Source: Acidimicrobiaceae bacterium (lineage in GTDB: Bacteria > Actinomycetota > Acidimicrobiia > Acidimicrobiales > Aldehydirespiratoraceae). Taken from it: DNA of 64,000 nucleotides. The notes below the pieces were generated by a model. It saw only the letters and a program-made list of their open reading frames with translations. It was not told the DNA's origin and made no database searches. Of the stretch, positions 52,439 to 61,298 are shown in pieces (position 1 is the first letter of the stretch; every line of letters begins with the position of its first letter). Position numbers and translations under genes: made by a program. The stretch spans positions 1-64,000 of the forward strand of contig JAPPLH010000053.1 of the NCBI GenBank assembly GCA_028819505.1. Direction: 5' to 3'.

Positions 52439-53902
52439 ATGGCTGAGTCGGCCCGGACTGCCGTGGGCGGGGTGGAGGTCAGCGTCGACCATCTGATCGG
52501 CGGCGAGCGGGTCGCGTCCGATCGCACGTTCGAGTGCCGCTCGCCACTGGACTGGGACCACAAACTGGCCGAGGTCGCCCGCGGTGACGCGTCCACCGCC
52601 GAGAGGGCCGTGGGCGCGGCGGTGGACGGCTTCCGCGAGTGGAGCGCGCTGCCCGTGGGCGAGCGGGCTGCCGCTATGCGCCGGGTAGCAGACTTGATCG
52701 AGGCCCGCAACGACGACATCGCCCTGGCGGAGACGCTCGACATGGGGTTCCTGCACCGCTCCATGCGGGAGCGTCTCGTGGCGCGGGGCGCGCTCAATTT
52801 CCGGTTCTACGCGGACATGGCCGAGGCCCATGACGAGCCCCGCTGGCCGGCGCGGGGCACCGCCCACACCGTGCAGCGCATGCCGGCCGGTCCCGCGGTG
52901 GTGATCACACCCTGGAACGCTCCGTTCATGCTGGCCACCTGGAAGGTGGCGCCCGCGCTGGCCGCGGGCAACAGCGTGGTGCTAAAGCCGGCCGAGTGGT
53001 CGCCGCTGTCGGCTTCGTTGCTGGCCGACCTGACGGTGGAGGCCGGGCTGCCGCCCGGTGCCTTCAACCTGGTGCAGGGATTCGGCGCCGAGGTCGGGGC
53101 GGCGCTGACCGCCGATCCGCGGGTGCGCCGCATCAGCTTCACCGGCTCGCCGGAGACGGCCCGGCTCATCGGCGCGGCCGCGGCGGCCAGCATCGTGCCG
53201 TTCACGGCCGAGCTGGGCGGCAAGGGCCCGCTCATCGTGTTCGCCGACTGCGACCTGGAGGCGGCATCCGGGCAGGCCGCGGCCCAGTACGAGGACTCGG
53301 GCCAGGTGTGCCTGGCCGGGACCCGCCTGCTGGTGGAGGCCGCGGTGCGTGACGAGTTCCTGGAAGCACTGAGGGTCCGCACCGAGGCCCATGTGCTGGG
53401 CGACAGCCGTGACGACGCCATTTCCATCGCCCCGATGGTCCATCCCGACCACCTGGCCCGGGTGGAGGCCTTCGTGCAGCGGGCCCGGGCCGCGGGCGAC
53501 ACCGTGGTGTGGGGCGGCCGGCGACGGGCCGGCTCCCTGCACTACGAGCCCACCCTCATCGAGCCCGCCTCCAACGACTCCGAGATCGTCCAGCGCGAGA
53601 TCTTCGGCCCGGTACTCACGCTCCAGGCCTTCTCTACCGAGGCCGAGGCGGTGGACTTGGCCAACTCCACCCTCTACGGCCTTTCCGCCATCGTCTACAC
53701 CGGATCAGCCGACCGGGCCCAGCGGGTGGGCCGGGCGGTGCGGGCAGGGATCGTGTGGACCAACACCTTCCTGGTGCGAGACCTGGCCGCCCCCTTCGGC
53801 GGCTGCGGCCTGTCCGGAATAGGCCGCGAGGGCGGTGACCACGCCCTCGATTTCCACAGCGACCTGAAGACCCTCATCCTCGCCGACAGCCCGACGAGTT
53901 GA
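52439..53902 (+). CDS. Aldehyde dehydrogenase (NAD(P)-dependent)
   Basis: A 487-residue ALDH. AVVITPWNAPFMLATWKVAPALAAGNSVVLKPAEW is the nucleotide region, FTAELGGKGPLIVFADCDLEAA holds Glu258, and SGQVCLAGTRLLV the catalytic Cys291; NTFLVRDLAAPFGGCGLSGIGREGG closes. HpcC/semialdehyde dehydrogenase assignment is suggested by the neighbouring FAH protein and dioxygenase. Its 3' 160 bases reappear, decayed, at 54005-54162. Confidence 0.88.
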   Translation: MAESARTAVGGVEVSVDHLIGGERVASDRTFECRSPLDWDHKLAEVARGDASTAERAVGAAVDGFREWSALPVGERAAAMRRVADLIEARNDDIALAETLDMGFLHRSMRERLVARGALNFRFYADMAEAHDEPRWPARGTAHTVQRMPAGPAVVITPWNAPFMLATWKVAPALAAGNSVVLKPAEWSPLSASLLADLTVEAGLPPGAFNLVQGFGAEVGAALTADPRVRRISFTGSPETARLIGAAAAASIVPFTAELGGKGPLIVFADCDLEAASGQAAAQYEDSGQVCLAGTRLLVEAAVRDEFLEALRVRTEAHVLGDSRDDAISIAPMVHPDHLARVEAFVQRARAAGDTVVWGGRRRAGSLHYEPTLIEPASNDSEIVQREIFGPVLTLQAFSTEAEAVDLANSTLYGLSAIVYTGSADRAQRVGRAVRAGIVWTNTFLVRDLAAPFGGCGLSGIGREGGDHALDFHSDLKTLILADSPTS

Positions 53903-54004
53903 GAACTGCCATGTGGTGCGTCGGTGCGTCGGGCCGAGCCGAACGCCGCGCGAGAACGGACAGCATCACGGCTCCCCGGACGCCGCCGAGCCGGGTCGGA
54001 AGCA

Positions 54005-54162
54005 CGGTGCGGACCAAGGATCGCGTAGGCCAGCACCTTCCTGGTGCGCGATTTGGCGACTTCCTTCGGCGGCTGCCAACAGTCTGACATAGAGAGCGTC
54101 GGCGGCGACTACGCCCTCGACTTCCACAGTGCTCTGGAGACCCTTGACTCTCGCGGACTAGA
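54005..54162 (+). pseudogene. Degenerate duplicate of the aldehyde dehydrogenase 3' end
   Basis: From CGGTGCGG onward the bases follow 53736-53900 with substitutions and small indels (CAGCACCTTCCTGGTGCG, CTTCGGCGGCTGC, CCTCGACTTCCACAG). The frame is broken and no start exists. A remnant of a duplicated gene end. Confidence 0.65.
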
Positions 54163-54313
54163 GGAGTTCGGATATCCACTCAGGCGACACGGCAGCGCCC
54201 CTTGGCGACCGGGTCGTCGTTGAGATCGTTCGGCCCAGTCGTGCTAGCGATTCTGATAGCTATTGCATTCTCGCCGCTGAAGCGACTTCCTGCTGGCGAT
54301 GGGCACGGAGCAT
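54163..54313. other. Gap before the VapC45-like gene
   Basis: No gene or clear signal was recognised in this stretch. Confidence 0.4.
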
Positions 54314-54730
54314 CTAGGACGCGCTCAACGTCAGAGGCTCGATTCTGTTGTGATGCACTGCGTAAATGAAGGGGCCGTCCTCTTGGCATACCCGGGTGAT
54401 CGCGTCGAGGTTGCGGAGGTATCGCCGAGCCATCTCTTCGCCTGTGAGCCGTTGGCTTGACAAGCAGAAGCAGCGGACGCCGTGGGTTCTTACAACGTCA
54501 CGCTCTCGCCGGTTGTAGCGGATCCTCTTGTCCTTCATCAGCACGGCCCAACCGCGTAGGCCGGCCAACTTCAGCCATTCTTCGTCTGGCACCACCTCGT
54601 CGGCGGGCATTCCGTAGTGTTCCGAAAGAGTGAGCAGTCTCAAGCCTGCGTCTCGCAGCAGGCGGGGGACCACGATCCTTCCCAGGCTGCGATCGAGGAA
54701 GAGATCAGGCAGCCCGGCGGGATGTGACAC
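54314..54730 (-). CDS. VapC45-like PIN-type toxin
   Basis: A 138-residue PIN-like protein (DUF5615/VapC45 group): LFLDRSLGRIVVPRLLRDAGLRLLTLSEHYG supplies the first Asp and the strand, VPDEEWLKLAGLRGWAVLMKDKRIRYN the next acidic segment and RERDVVRTHGVRCFCLSSQRLTGEEMA the rest. The GTG at 54730 lies inside the antitoxin's last 26 bases, so the genes overlap. Rv2019/Rv2018 (VapC45/VapB45) of Mycobacterium show the same DUF pair. Confidence 0.7.
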   Translation of the reverse strand: MSHPAGLPDLFLDRSLGRIVVPRLLRDAGLRLLTLSEHYGMPADEVVPDEEWLKLAGLRGWAVLMKDKRIRYNRRERDVVRTHGVRCFCLSSQRLTGEEMARRYLRNLDAITRVCQEDGPFIYAVHHNRIEPLTLSAS

Positions 54731-55457
54731 GGACGACGTCTTCGAGCTGGTCGGCCGGGACGCCGAATTCTTCGGCCAGGTCGCTGAGTGTCTCGCCCGC
54801 CCAGAACCGGTCGAGCACGTCGGCCACCCGAGCGGCGCCTCGCTCGAAGATCGGTGCACCGAAGGATCGCGTGGGGTCGGCCACTACCTCTGCATGGTCG
54901 TAGGCCGGCACGTGGATGACCGACGCGTAGCCGTCCGGGCCGTACTCGATGCGTCGAAGGTACCTGTCGAGCACATCTACGAACACTCTCCGATTACTGC
55001 GCACGACAACCAGATCGGTCGGCTCGCGACCGGAGCCGGCAGCACGGCAAGCCTCGTCGTAGTCGTACAGCAACTCTGCGCCGTCCGTATAGAGCCGACG
55101 TGACGCGAGCGCGTGCGCGATGCCCATCTGACGCTGGAGTTCATCGAGTGCCGGCCTTACTCGCTGCATCGGCACCCCGCTCCTGCGGGCGGCGGCCAGC
55201 ACTAGCGCCTCTGCCAAGCCGACGAACGGGAGCGAGGGTTCCTGATGTGTTCGCTGCGGAAAGCATGTGATCACAGGCCTTCCGATCACGTCTGGTCGAT
55301 CCGGGAAGTGCCGCACGTATCCCCGAGCCCAACTCGCGAGCGTCGAGGGGGGTACATCCACGATGCGCGCCGCCTCGCCCACGGTGTAGAGCGGAACCGA
55401 GAACCGAAAGTCATCTTCGTGCGTCAGGTGGCACCTCCCTTCGATGTATCCATTCAA
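54705..55457 (-). CDS. VapB45-like antitoxin (DUF433, winged helix)
   Basis: A 250-residue DNA-binding protein: VPLYTVGEAARIVDVPPSTLASWARGYV is a MerR/winged-helix start, LPFVGLAEALVLAAARRSGVPMQRVRPAL a helical core, and the C-terminal DUF433 segment SFGAPIFERGAARVADVLDRFWAGETLSDLAEEFGVPADQLEDVV the antitoxin tail. Start is uncertain: TTG 55457 was taken; a GGGAGG motif lies about 20 bases downstream of it. Forms a pair with the overlapping VapC45-like gene. Confidence 0.65.
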   Translation of the reverse strand: MNGYIEGRCHLTHEDDFRFSVPLYTVGEAARIVDVPPSTLASWARGYVRHFPDRPDVIGRPVITCFPQRTHQEPSLPFVGLAEALVLAAARRSGVPMQRVRPALDELQRQMGIAHALASRRLYTDGAELLYDYDEACRAAGSGREPTDLVVVRSNRRVFVDVLDRYLRRIEYGPDGYASVIHVPAYDHAEVVADPTRSFGAPIFERGAARVADVLDRFWAGETLSDLAEEFGVPADQLEDVVRVTSRRAA

Positions 55458-55521
55458 GCAGCCAGACGACTCGACTGTGCTGCGGCCAGAGGTTGTCGTC
55501 GCCGACAACCGGCGAAGGGGT

Positions 55522-56175
55522 CTAGAACATGCGGCCCTCTATGCGGCTGGCGGCCAGCCACAGTTCGATGTCGCGGATCGCTTCGGCCATGGCCTGGCCG
55601 ATGAGGTCGAGCTTGCGGACCTGCTCGATGCGGTCGCGGACGCCGGCCAACTCCCGCTTCGGCAGGAGCAGGTGCAGGATGCCGCAGGCGTCCGCCAGGC
55701 AGATGATCACGATGTCGCGGGGGTCGGGGATCTCGTCGCTGAGGAGCACGCCCAGGATGCGCAGCTTCACCTCGCGCTCCTCGGTCCCGTCGACCACCGG
55801 GTAGCGGCGGGACCGGAACACCCACAGGAACCGCTCGTCGTGCTGCTCGAGGATGCCGCGCTCGACCAGGCGGGCCAGCGCCTCGTCCCGGATCTGGTCG
55901 GCATCCCTGGCCGTCTGCTCCACCCAGTAGCGGGCGTCGTGCTGCTCGCCGGCCGCGATCTTCTCCAGCGTCGGGTCGAGCAGGCTGTCGCCCACCGGCG
56001 TGGCGTCGATCAGGACGAGGTTCTCGGGATCGGTGTCGATCCGGTTCTCCAGGGCCAGGTCCATCAGCACGGCCGCGGCCAGCGCGTGCTGCATCGACAT
56101 GACCGGCACCGGCTCGAACTTGCCGTCGTCGTCCCGCAGTGTCAGCAGGACGATCTCCTCTGCGAATCTCAGCAT
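55522..56175 (-). CDS. GOLPH3/VPS74-family (GPP34) protein
   Basis: A 217-residue protein. MLRFAEEIVLLTLRDDDGKF is the GPP34 N-terminal helix; the helical repeats up to LAASRIEGRMF follow the GOLPH3 pattern, with DEALARLVERGILEQHDERFLWVFRSRRYPVVD in the middle. Eukaryotic members bind PI4P and retain Golgi enzymes; bacterial ones have no assigned role. The start ATG 56175 has no clear Shine-Dalgarno, and TACACA (56187-56182) is a weak -10. Next to nrdB but not in one operon. Confidence 0.8.
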   Translation of the reverse strand: MLRFAEEIVLLTLRDDDGKFEPVPVMSMQHALAAAVLMDLALENRIDTDPENLVLIDATPVGDSLLDPTLEKIAAGEQHDARYWVEQTARDADQIRDEALARLVERGILEQHDERFLWVFRSRRYPVVDGTEEREVKLRILGVLLSDEIPDPRDIVIICLADACGILHLLLPKRELAGVRDRIEQVRKLDLIGQAMAEAIRDIELWLAASRIEGRMF

Positions 56176-56263
56176 GGGGCCTTGTGTATCACATGGCGGG
56201 CCGTCTCGGACAGTCCCGGCCGGCGCCAAGAGCCGCAATCCCCCGCAGCCGGCCCGACGAGCC

Positions 56264-57403
56264 TCAGAAGTCCTCGTCGAAGGAGACCTCGCCCTCCACG
56301 CCCACCTGGTAGGCGGACACGGTGCGCTCGAAGAAGTTGGAGAGCTCCTGCACGTCCTGCAGCTCCATGAACGAGAACGGGTTGCGGCTGCCGAAGCGCC
56401 TCCGCAGGCCGAGCTGCATCAGGCGCTGGTCGGCCACGTACTCGAGGTAGGAGCGGGTGTCGGCCACCGACATGCCGGGCACGCCCTCGCCCAGCAGGTC
56501 CGCCGCGAACTGGAGCTCGGCGTCCACCGCCTCGGCCAGCATGTCGCTGATCCGGCGGCCCAGATCCTCGTCGAACAGTTCGGGCTCCTCGGCGCGCACG
56601 GTGCGGATCACCTCGAAGGCGAAGTTCATGTGCATGGATTCGTCGCGGAACACCCAGTTCGTGCCGGCCGCCAGCCCGTTGAGCAGGCCCTTGGACCGCA
56701 GGAAGTACACGTAGGCGAACGCGGCGAAGAAGAACAGGCCCTCGATGCAGGCCGCGAAGCAGACCAGGTTCATCAGGAAGCGGCGCCGGTCCTCCGCGGT
56801 GCGCAGCGGCCCGTCGCCGACCGAGTCCATCCACTTGAAGCAGAACTCGGCCTTGGCCCTGATCGACGGGATGTTCTCGATGGCGGCGAACGCCTCGGCC
56901 CGCTCGTCGTGCTCGGGAATGTAGTTGTCGAGCAGGTTCAGGTAGAACTGCACGTGCAGCGCCTCCTCGAAGAGCTGGCGCGACAGGTACATGCGGGCCT
57001 CGGGCGCGTTGATGTGCTCGTAGAGGTTCAGGACGAGGTTGTTGGCCACGATCGAGTCGCCGGTGGCGAAGAAGGCCACCAGCCGGCGTATCAGGTGCTT
57101 CTCGGCCGGCATGAGCTTGCGGTCCAGGTCGACCAGGTCGTCGGAGAAGTCGATCTCGTCGACCGTCCAGGTGTTCTTGATCGCGTCGCGGTACATCTCG
57201 AAGAACTGCGGGTAGCGCATCGGGCGCAGGGTCAGGTCGAAGCCCGGGTCCAGGATGTTGGGCCGGCCGGCGGCGTCCGGCGTGGGCTGCCCGGGCCGGG
57301 GCTCGGCCTCCGGTTCAGGCTGGAAGCCTGCGGGAGGGGCGGGGACGGCCGAGTCCCGGCCCGGGAGATCCGGATGATCGACGGAGATGTCGGTGATGGC
57401 CAT
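56264..57403 (-). CDS. nrdB: Ribonucleoside-diphosphate reductase beta subunit
   Basis: A 379-residue class I R2 protein. RQLFEEALHVQFYLNLLDNY holds the Glu and His ligands and the radical Tyr (ExxHxxxY), FFATGDSIVANN the Asp ligand, FRDESMHMNFAFEV the second ExxH. A roughly 60-residue Pro-rich N-terminal segment precedes the core. ATG 57403 overlaps the nrdA stop by one base (TGATG), so the pair is translationally coupled. Confidence 0.93.
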   Translation of the reverse strand: MAITDISVDHPDLPGRDSAVPAPPAGFQPEPEAEPRPGQPTPDAAGRPNILDPGFDLTLRPMRYPQFFEMYRDAIKNTWTVDEIDFSDDLVDLDRKLMPAEKHLIRRLVAFFATGDSIVANNLVLNLYEHINAPEARMYLSRQLFEEALHVQFYLNLLDNYIPEHDERAEAFAAIENIPSIRAKAEFCFKWMDSVGDGPLRTAEDRRRFLMNLVCFAACIEGLFFFAAFAYVYFLRSKGLLNGLAAGTNWVFRDESMHMNFAFEVIRTVRAEEPELFDEDLGRRISDMLAEAVDAELQFAADLLGEGVPGMSVADTRSYLEYVADQRLMQLGLRRRFGSRNPFSFMELQDVQELSNFFERTVSAYQVGVEGEVSFDEDF

Positions 57404-59838
57404 CAGTCGCACGCCTCGCAGGTCTCGGGGTTCTCCAGGGAGCAGGCCGCAGCGGCCTCGGCGCCGGTGGGCGCAGAGCCGTTGGTGGTGGTCTGGTTGA
57501 TCCGCGTCTTCGGCCTCGAGCGCAGGTAGTAGGTGGTCTTGAGGCCCTGCTTCCAGGCGTGCATGTACATCGACGACAGCTTGCCGATGGTCGGGGCCTC
57601 CATGAAGAGGTTGAGCGACTGGCTCTGGTCGATGAAGGCGCCCCGGTCCGCGGCCATCTCGATGAGGGAGCGCTGCGGTATCTCCCACGCGGTGCGGTAG
57701 ACGGCCCGCAGGTCCTCCGGTATGCGCTCGATCTGCTGGATGGAGCCCTCGGCCTTCTTGACGTCGGCGATCATCCTGTCGTCCCACAGGCCCCGTGCCT
57801 TCAGCTCGGCCACCAGGTACCGGTTCACCTGCATGAATTCGCCCGAGAGGGTCTCGCGCTTGAACAGGTTCGACACTTGGGGCTCGATGCACTCGTAGCA
57901 GCCGGCGATGGCCGCGATGGTGGCGGTCGGGGCGATCGCGACGAGCAGCGAGTTGCGAAGCCCGTGGGTGGCGATCCGCTCGCGCAGCGGACCCCAGCGG
58001 TCCGGGTCGGACGGCTCGGCGCTCCAGAGGTCGAACTGGAGCTCTCCGGCCGAGGCCCGTGTGTCGGCGAAGCCGGGATGGGGCCCGCCGGCCTCGGCCA
58101 GGTCGGTGGACGCCCACAGGGCGTTGAAGTAGATCTCCTCGGAGATGCGGCGGCTGAGGCTGCGGGCCTCGGCGGAGTCGAAGGCCAGGCCCAGCTTGAA
58201 GAACACGTCTTGCAGGCCCATGAGGCCCAGGCCCACCGGTCGCCAGCGCCGGTTGGAGGCCTCCGACTCGCCAGTCGGGTAGTAGTTGATGTCGATGACG
58301 CGGTCGAGGAAGCCGACCACCAGCCGCACCACCTCGCCGAGCCGCTCGAAGTCGAAGCGCGCCGGAGCGCTGCCGTTGGAGGCCGTCGCCCGCTGGACGA
58401 AGGCGCCGAGGTTGACCGATCCCAGGTTGCACACCGCGGTCTCGTCGGCGCTGGTCACCTCGATGATCTCGGTGCACAGGTTCGACAGATGCACGACCCG
58501 GTCGCGGGCGTTGGCGTCGCCGCCGGGACCGGGGCCCGTCTGGTTGCACTTGGCGTTGGCGGCATCCTTGAACGTCATCCAGCCGTTGCCGGTCTCGGCC
58601 AGGGTCCGCATCATCCGGGTGTAGAGCTGGCGGGCCGAGACCTGCTGCTCGTAGAGCCCGTCGGCCTCGGCCTGCTCGTAGATGGCCCGGAACTCCTCTC
58701 CGTAGGTGTCGGTGAGTTCAGGCACCTTCTTGGGGTCGAACAGGCTCCACCGCCAGTCCAGCTCCACGCGCTCCATGAACAGGTCCGGCACCCAGTTGGC
58801 GAGGTTGATGTTGTGGGTGCGGCGGGCGTGGTCGCCGGTGTTGTCGCGCAGCTCCAGGAACTGCTCGACGTCGGCGTGCCAGGTCTCGAGGTAGACGCAG
58901 GCCGCGCCCTTGCGCCGGCCGCCCTGGTTGACGGCGGCCACCGAGGAGTCGAGGGTCTTGAGCCACGGCACGATGCCGTTGGACAGCCCGTTGGTCCCCC
59001 GGATCAGCGATCCCTTGGAGCGGACCCGGTGCCAGCCGACCCCGATGCCCCCCGCGTACTTCGAGAGGCGGGCGATGTCGGTGTAGCGCCGGTAGATGCC
59101 CTCCAGGGAGTCGGTGGGGGAGTCGAGCAGGTAGCAGCTCGACATCTGCGGGTGCATCGTGCCCGAGTTGAACAGGGTGGGGCTCGACGGCAGGTAGGCC
59201 AGCGACGAGATCAGGTCGTAGAACGCGACGGCCTCGTCGGGGCTCGTGCTCAGCCCGCATGCCACGCGGAGCATGAAGTACTGCGGGGTCTCGATCACCA
59301 GCCGGGTGTCGGGATGGCGCAGCAGGTAGCGGTCGTAGACGGTGCGCAGCCCGAAGAACTCGAAGTTGCGGTCCCGGCCGGAGTCGATGGCAGCGTTCAG
59401 CGCCGGGGAGTGCGCCCGCACGAACTCCGCGGTCTCGTCGCCGATCAGCCCGAGCCGGTGTCCGGTCTCCGTGGCCTCGGAGAACCACGGGATGTTCTGG
59501 TTGCGGACTTCCTTGTCGATGTAGGTGGCCAGCATGCGGGCCGCGAGCTTCGAGTAGTTGGGCTCCTCCACGATGAGACCGGCCGCGGTGCGGATGCTCA
59601 GCTCGTCGAGCTCGCGGCTGGTGGCCCCGTCGGCGAGGGCGGCGATCGTGCGGGTGCTGACCGTCAGCGGATCGACGCCGAGCAGGCCCTCGGCCGCCCG
59701 GGCCACCGCGTTGACGATCTTGTTCACGTCGACGGGCTCGAGGTTGCCGTTGCGCTTGCGGACCTGCATCGTGGTGGGCGCCGGGACAGCCGGTGGCGCG
59801 TCGGCGACCGAGGTCAGCCGGTCCTGGGTCATAGTCAC
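57403..59838 (-). CDS. nrdA: Ribonucleoside-diphosphate reductase alpha subunit
   Basis: An 811-residue class I R1 protein. An ATP-cone (MQVRKRNGNLEPVDVNKIVNAV) starts at about residue 24; catalytic motifs are SSCYLLD, HLSNLCTEI with the radical Cys, ETAVCNLGSVNLGAF and the C-terminal redox pair NPETCEACD. It reduces NDPs to dNDPs with NrdB. GTG 59838 has a GGAGG Shine-Dalgarno eight bases upstream. Confidence 0.95.
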   Translation of the reverse strand: MTMTQDRLTSVADAPPAVPAPTTMQVRKRNGNLEPVDVNKIVNAVARAAEGLLGVDPLTVSTRTIAALADGATSRELDELSIRTAAGLIVEEPNYSKLAARMLATYIDKEVRNQNIPWFSEATETGHRLGLIGDETAEFVRAHSPALNAAIDSGRDRNFEFFGLRTVYDRYLLRHPDTRLVIETPQYFMLRVACGLSTSPDEAVAFYDLISSLAYLPSSPTLFNSGTMHPQMSSCYLLDSPTDSLEGIYRRYTDIARLSKYAGGIGVGWHRVRSKGSLIRGTNGLSNGIVPWLKTLDSSVAAVNQGGRRKGAACVYLETWHADVEQFLELRDNTGDHARRTHNINLANWVPDLFMERVELDWRWSLFDPKKVPELTDTYGEEFRAIYEQAEADGLYEQQVSARQLYTRMMRTLAETGNGWMTFKDAANAKCNQTGPGPGGDANARDRVVHLSNLCTEIIEVTSADETAVCNLGSVNLGAFVQRATASNGSAPARFDFERLGEVVRLVVGFLDRVIDINYYPTGESEASNRRWRPVGLGLMGLQDVFFKLGLAFDSAEARSLSRRISEEIYFNALWASTDLAEAGGPHPGFADTRASAGELQFDLWSAEPSDPDRWGPLRERIATHGLRNSLLVAIAPTATIAAIAGCYECIEPQVSNLFKRETLSGEFMQVNRYLVAELKARGLWDDRMIADVKKAEGSIQQIERIPEDLRAVYRTAWEIPQRSLIEMAADRGAFIDQSQSLNLFMEAPTIGKLSSMYMHAWKQGLKTTYYLRSRPKTRINQTTTNGSAPTGAEAAAACSLENPETCEACD

Positions 59839-59921
59839 GTCGGTGCCCTCCTCTTGCCCGTCGTCAAGTGCCCCGCCAGTTGCGAACCCCGCTCAAGACC
59901 GGTCACAACTTCGGAACACAG

Positions 59922-59951
59922 ATTACAGCATCGTAACTACACGCGTGTCAA
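59922..59951 (-). promoter_or_regulatory. nrdAB promoter
   Basis: TTGACA (59951-59946) is a consensus -35 followed by TGTAAT (about 18 bases further on) as the likely -10, with ACACGCGTGT (a perfect palindrome, 59939-59948) across its -35. No AT-rich NrdR box pair was recognised. Confidence 0.45.
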
Positions 59952-60004
59952 ATCGCTCCGGTGGCACCCCCTCTGAGCAGGACTTCTTGATCGCGGCAGG
60001 CGGC

Positions 60005-60010
60005 TAGCGT
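60005..60010 (+). promoter_or_regulatory. -10 of the 2OG oxygenase gene
   Basis: TAGCGT is six bases before ATG 60017. Confidence 0.5.
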
Positions 60011-60016
60011 GGCCGC

Positions 60017-60988
60017 ATGGACATTCTCGACGTCGATCTGGCGGCCTTCGAGCGGGGCGGCGGGGCCGAGCGGGCCGCGGTGGTGGAGGGCGTGATGCGC
60101 AGCCTGGCCACCGGCTTCGTCTACGTGGCCCACGACCTGGGCCCGGGCGTGATCGACGAGGCCTACGGGCAGCTGGAGGCATTCTTCGGCCTTCCCCAGG
60201 AGCGCAAGGACCGCTACATCGTGGCCGGGTCCCGCGGCCAGACCGGCTACACGCCGATGATGACCGAGACGGCCGCCGTCTCCGACATCCCCGACCTCAA
60301 GGAGATGCTCAACTGGGGCGAGCCGGCGCCGCCGGGCCATCCGCTGCGCCAGCGGTATCCCCACCGCTACGGGCCGCCCACCCTGCCCGAGGACGACCTG
60401 CCGGGCGTCACCGAGCTGCTGCTCTCATTCCACGCCTCCGTGCTCGACGTCCAGCGCAGGGTGCTGCGGGTGATCGCGGTCGGTCTGGGCATCCACGAGG
60501 AGTTCTTCGACGTCATGCTCGAGCACGGCGCGACCCTGACCCGGGCGATCCACTACCCGCGCATGGAGACCGCGCCGTCAGACGGCTTCATGTGGGCGGC
60601 CGAGCACGGCGACATCAACCTCGTCACCATGCTTCCGAGGGCCACCGCGCCCGGCCTTCAGGTGCGCACCGGCGACGGCTGGGTCGACGCCGTCCCGCCG
60701 GAGGGAAGCGCCATCATCAACACCGGCATGATGCTGGAGCACCTCACCAACGGCGTGATCGGCGCCGGGATCCACCGGGTGGTAGCCGCCGAGGGCCAGA
60801 CCGGCGACCGCTACTCGGTGGTGCAGTTCGCCCACCCCACGCCGTGGACGATCCTGTCGCCGCTGCCAACCTGCGTGACCGACGAGCATCCGTTGCGCTT
60901 CCCCACCATCACCTCGGCCGACGCCCTCGACAAGGTGATATGGGAGATCAACCTGGTAGAGGGCGGCCGCCGCCTAGAAGGCAGCTGA
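60017..60988 (+). CDS. 2-oxoglutarate/Fe(II) oxygenase (isopenicillin N synthase-like)
   Basis: A 323-residue cytoplasmic oxygenase. N-terminal DILDVDLAAFERGG and GFVYVAHDLGPGVID match DIOX_N; AEHGDINLVTML and GAGIHRVVAAE supply the HxD...H iron triad, with the Arg of RYSVVQFA binding the oxo-acid. EMLNWGEPAPPGHPLRQRYPHRYGPP is typical of the gibberellin-oxidase-like bacterial subgroup. Substrate unknown. It stands alone next to an RHH/MazF pair. Confidence 0.87.
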   Translation: MDILDVDLAAFERGGGAERAAVVEGVMRSLATGFVYVAHDLGPGVIDEAYGQLEAFFGLPQERKDRYIVAGSRGQTGYTPMMTETAAVSDIPDLKEMLNWGEPAPPGHPLRQRYPHRYGPPTLPEDDLPGVTELLLSFHASVLDVQRRVLRVIAVGLGIHEEFFDVMLEHGATLTRAIHYPRMETAPSDGFMWAAEHGDINLVTMLPRATAPGLQVRTGDGWVDAVPPEGSAIINTGMMLEHLTNGVIGAGIHRVVAAEGQTGDRYSVVQFAHPTPWTILSPLPTCVTDEHPLRFPTITSADALDKVIWEINLVEGGRRLEGS

Positions 60989-60989
60989 G

Positions 60990-61298
60990 TCAGCAGCCTG
61001 TCGCGGCCCTCAGCGCTTGGCACGCCTCTTCCAATCGCGCCTCGCTCAGCTGGGTGACGCGTCGCCGGAAGACGCCGCGGTCCACTGTGAGAATGGTGTC
61101 GAAGTTGACCACGCTGTCGGAGGGGACGCCGTCGCGGCACGCGGTGAGCGGCAGCTCTGAGACCAAGCCTCGGCGCGTGCGCGTCAGCGCGGCGACGACC
61201 ACCGAATCGATGCGGTCGGCCACAGGATCGCGTGTGAGCACGAGCACCGGCCTGTCGCCGCCCGGCACCGCCGCGAACCAAATCTCACCCCGACGCAT
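60990..61298 (-). CDS. MazF-family toxin
   Basis: A 102-residue MazF/PemK ribonuclease: MRRGEIWFAAVPGGDRPVLVLTRDPVADRIDSVVVAALT is the full signature, and the C-terminal QLSEARLEEACQALRAATG helix closes the barrel. It overlaps the antitoxin gene by 14 bases, antitoxin first, in one transcription unit. Substrate motif unknown. Confidence 0.88.
   Translation of the reverse strand: MRRGEIWFAAVPGGDRPVLVLTRDPVADRIDSVVVAALTRTRRGLVSELPLTACRDGVPSDSVVNFDTILTVDRGVFRRRVTQLSEARLEEACQALRAATGC

Noticed and set aside
59839-59960. NrdR boxes upstream of nrdA
   Set aside because: The only palindrome is ACACGCGTGT, too GC-rich and single; the usual paired AT-rich boxes are absent.
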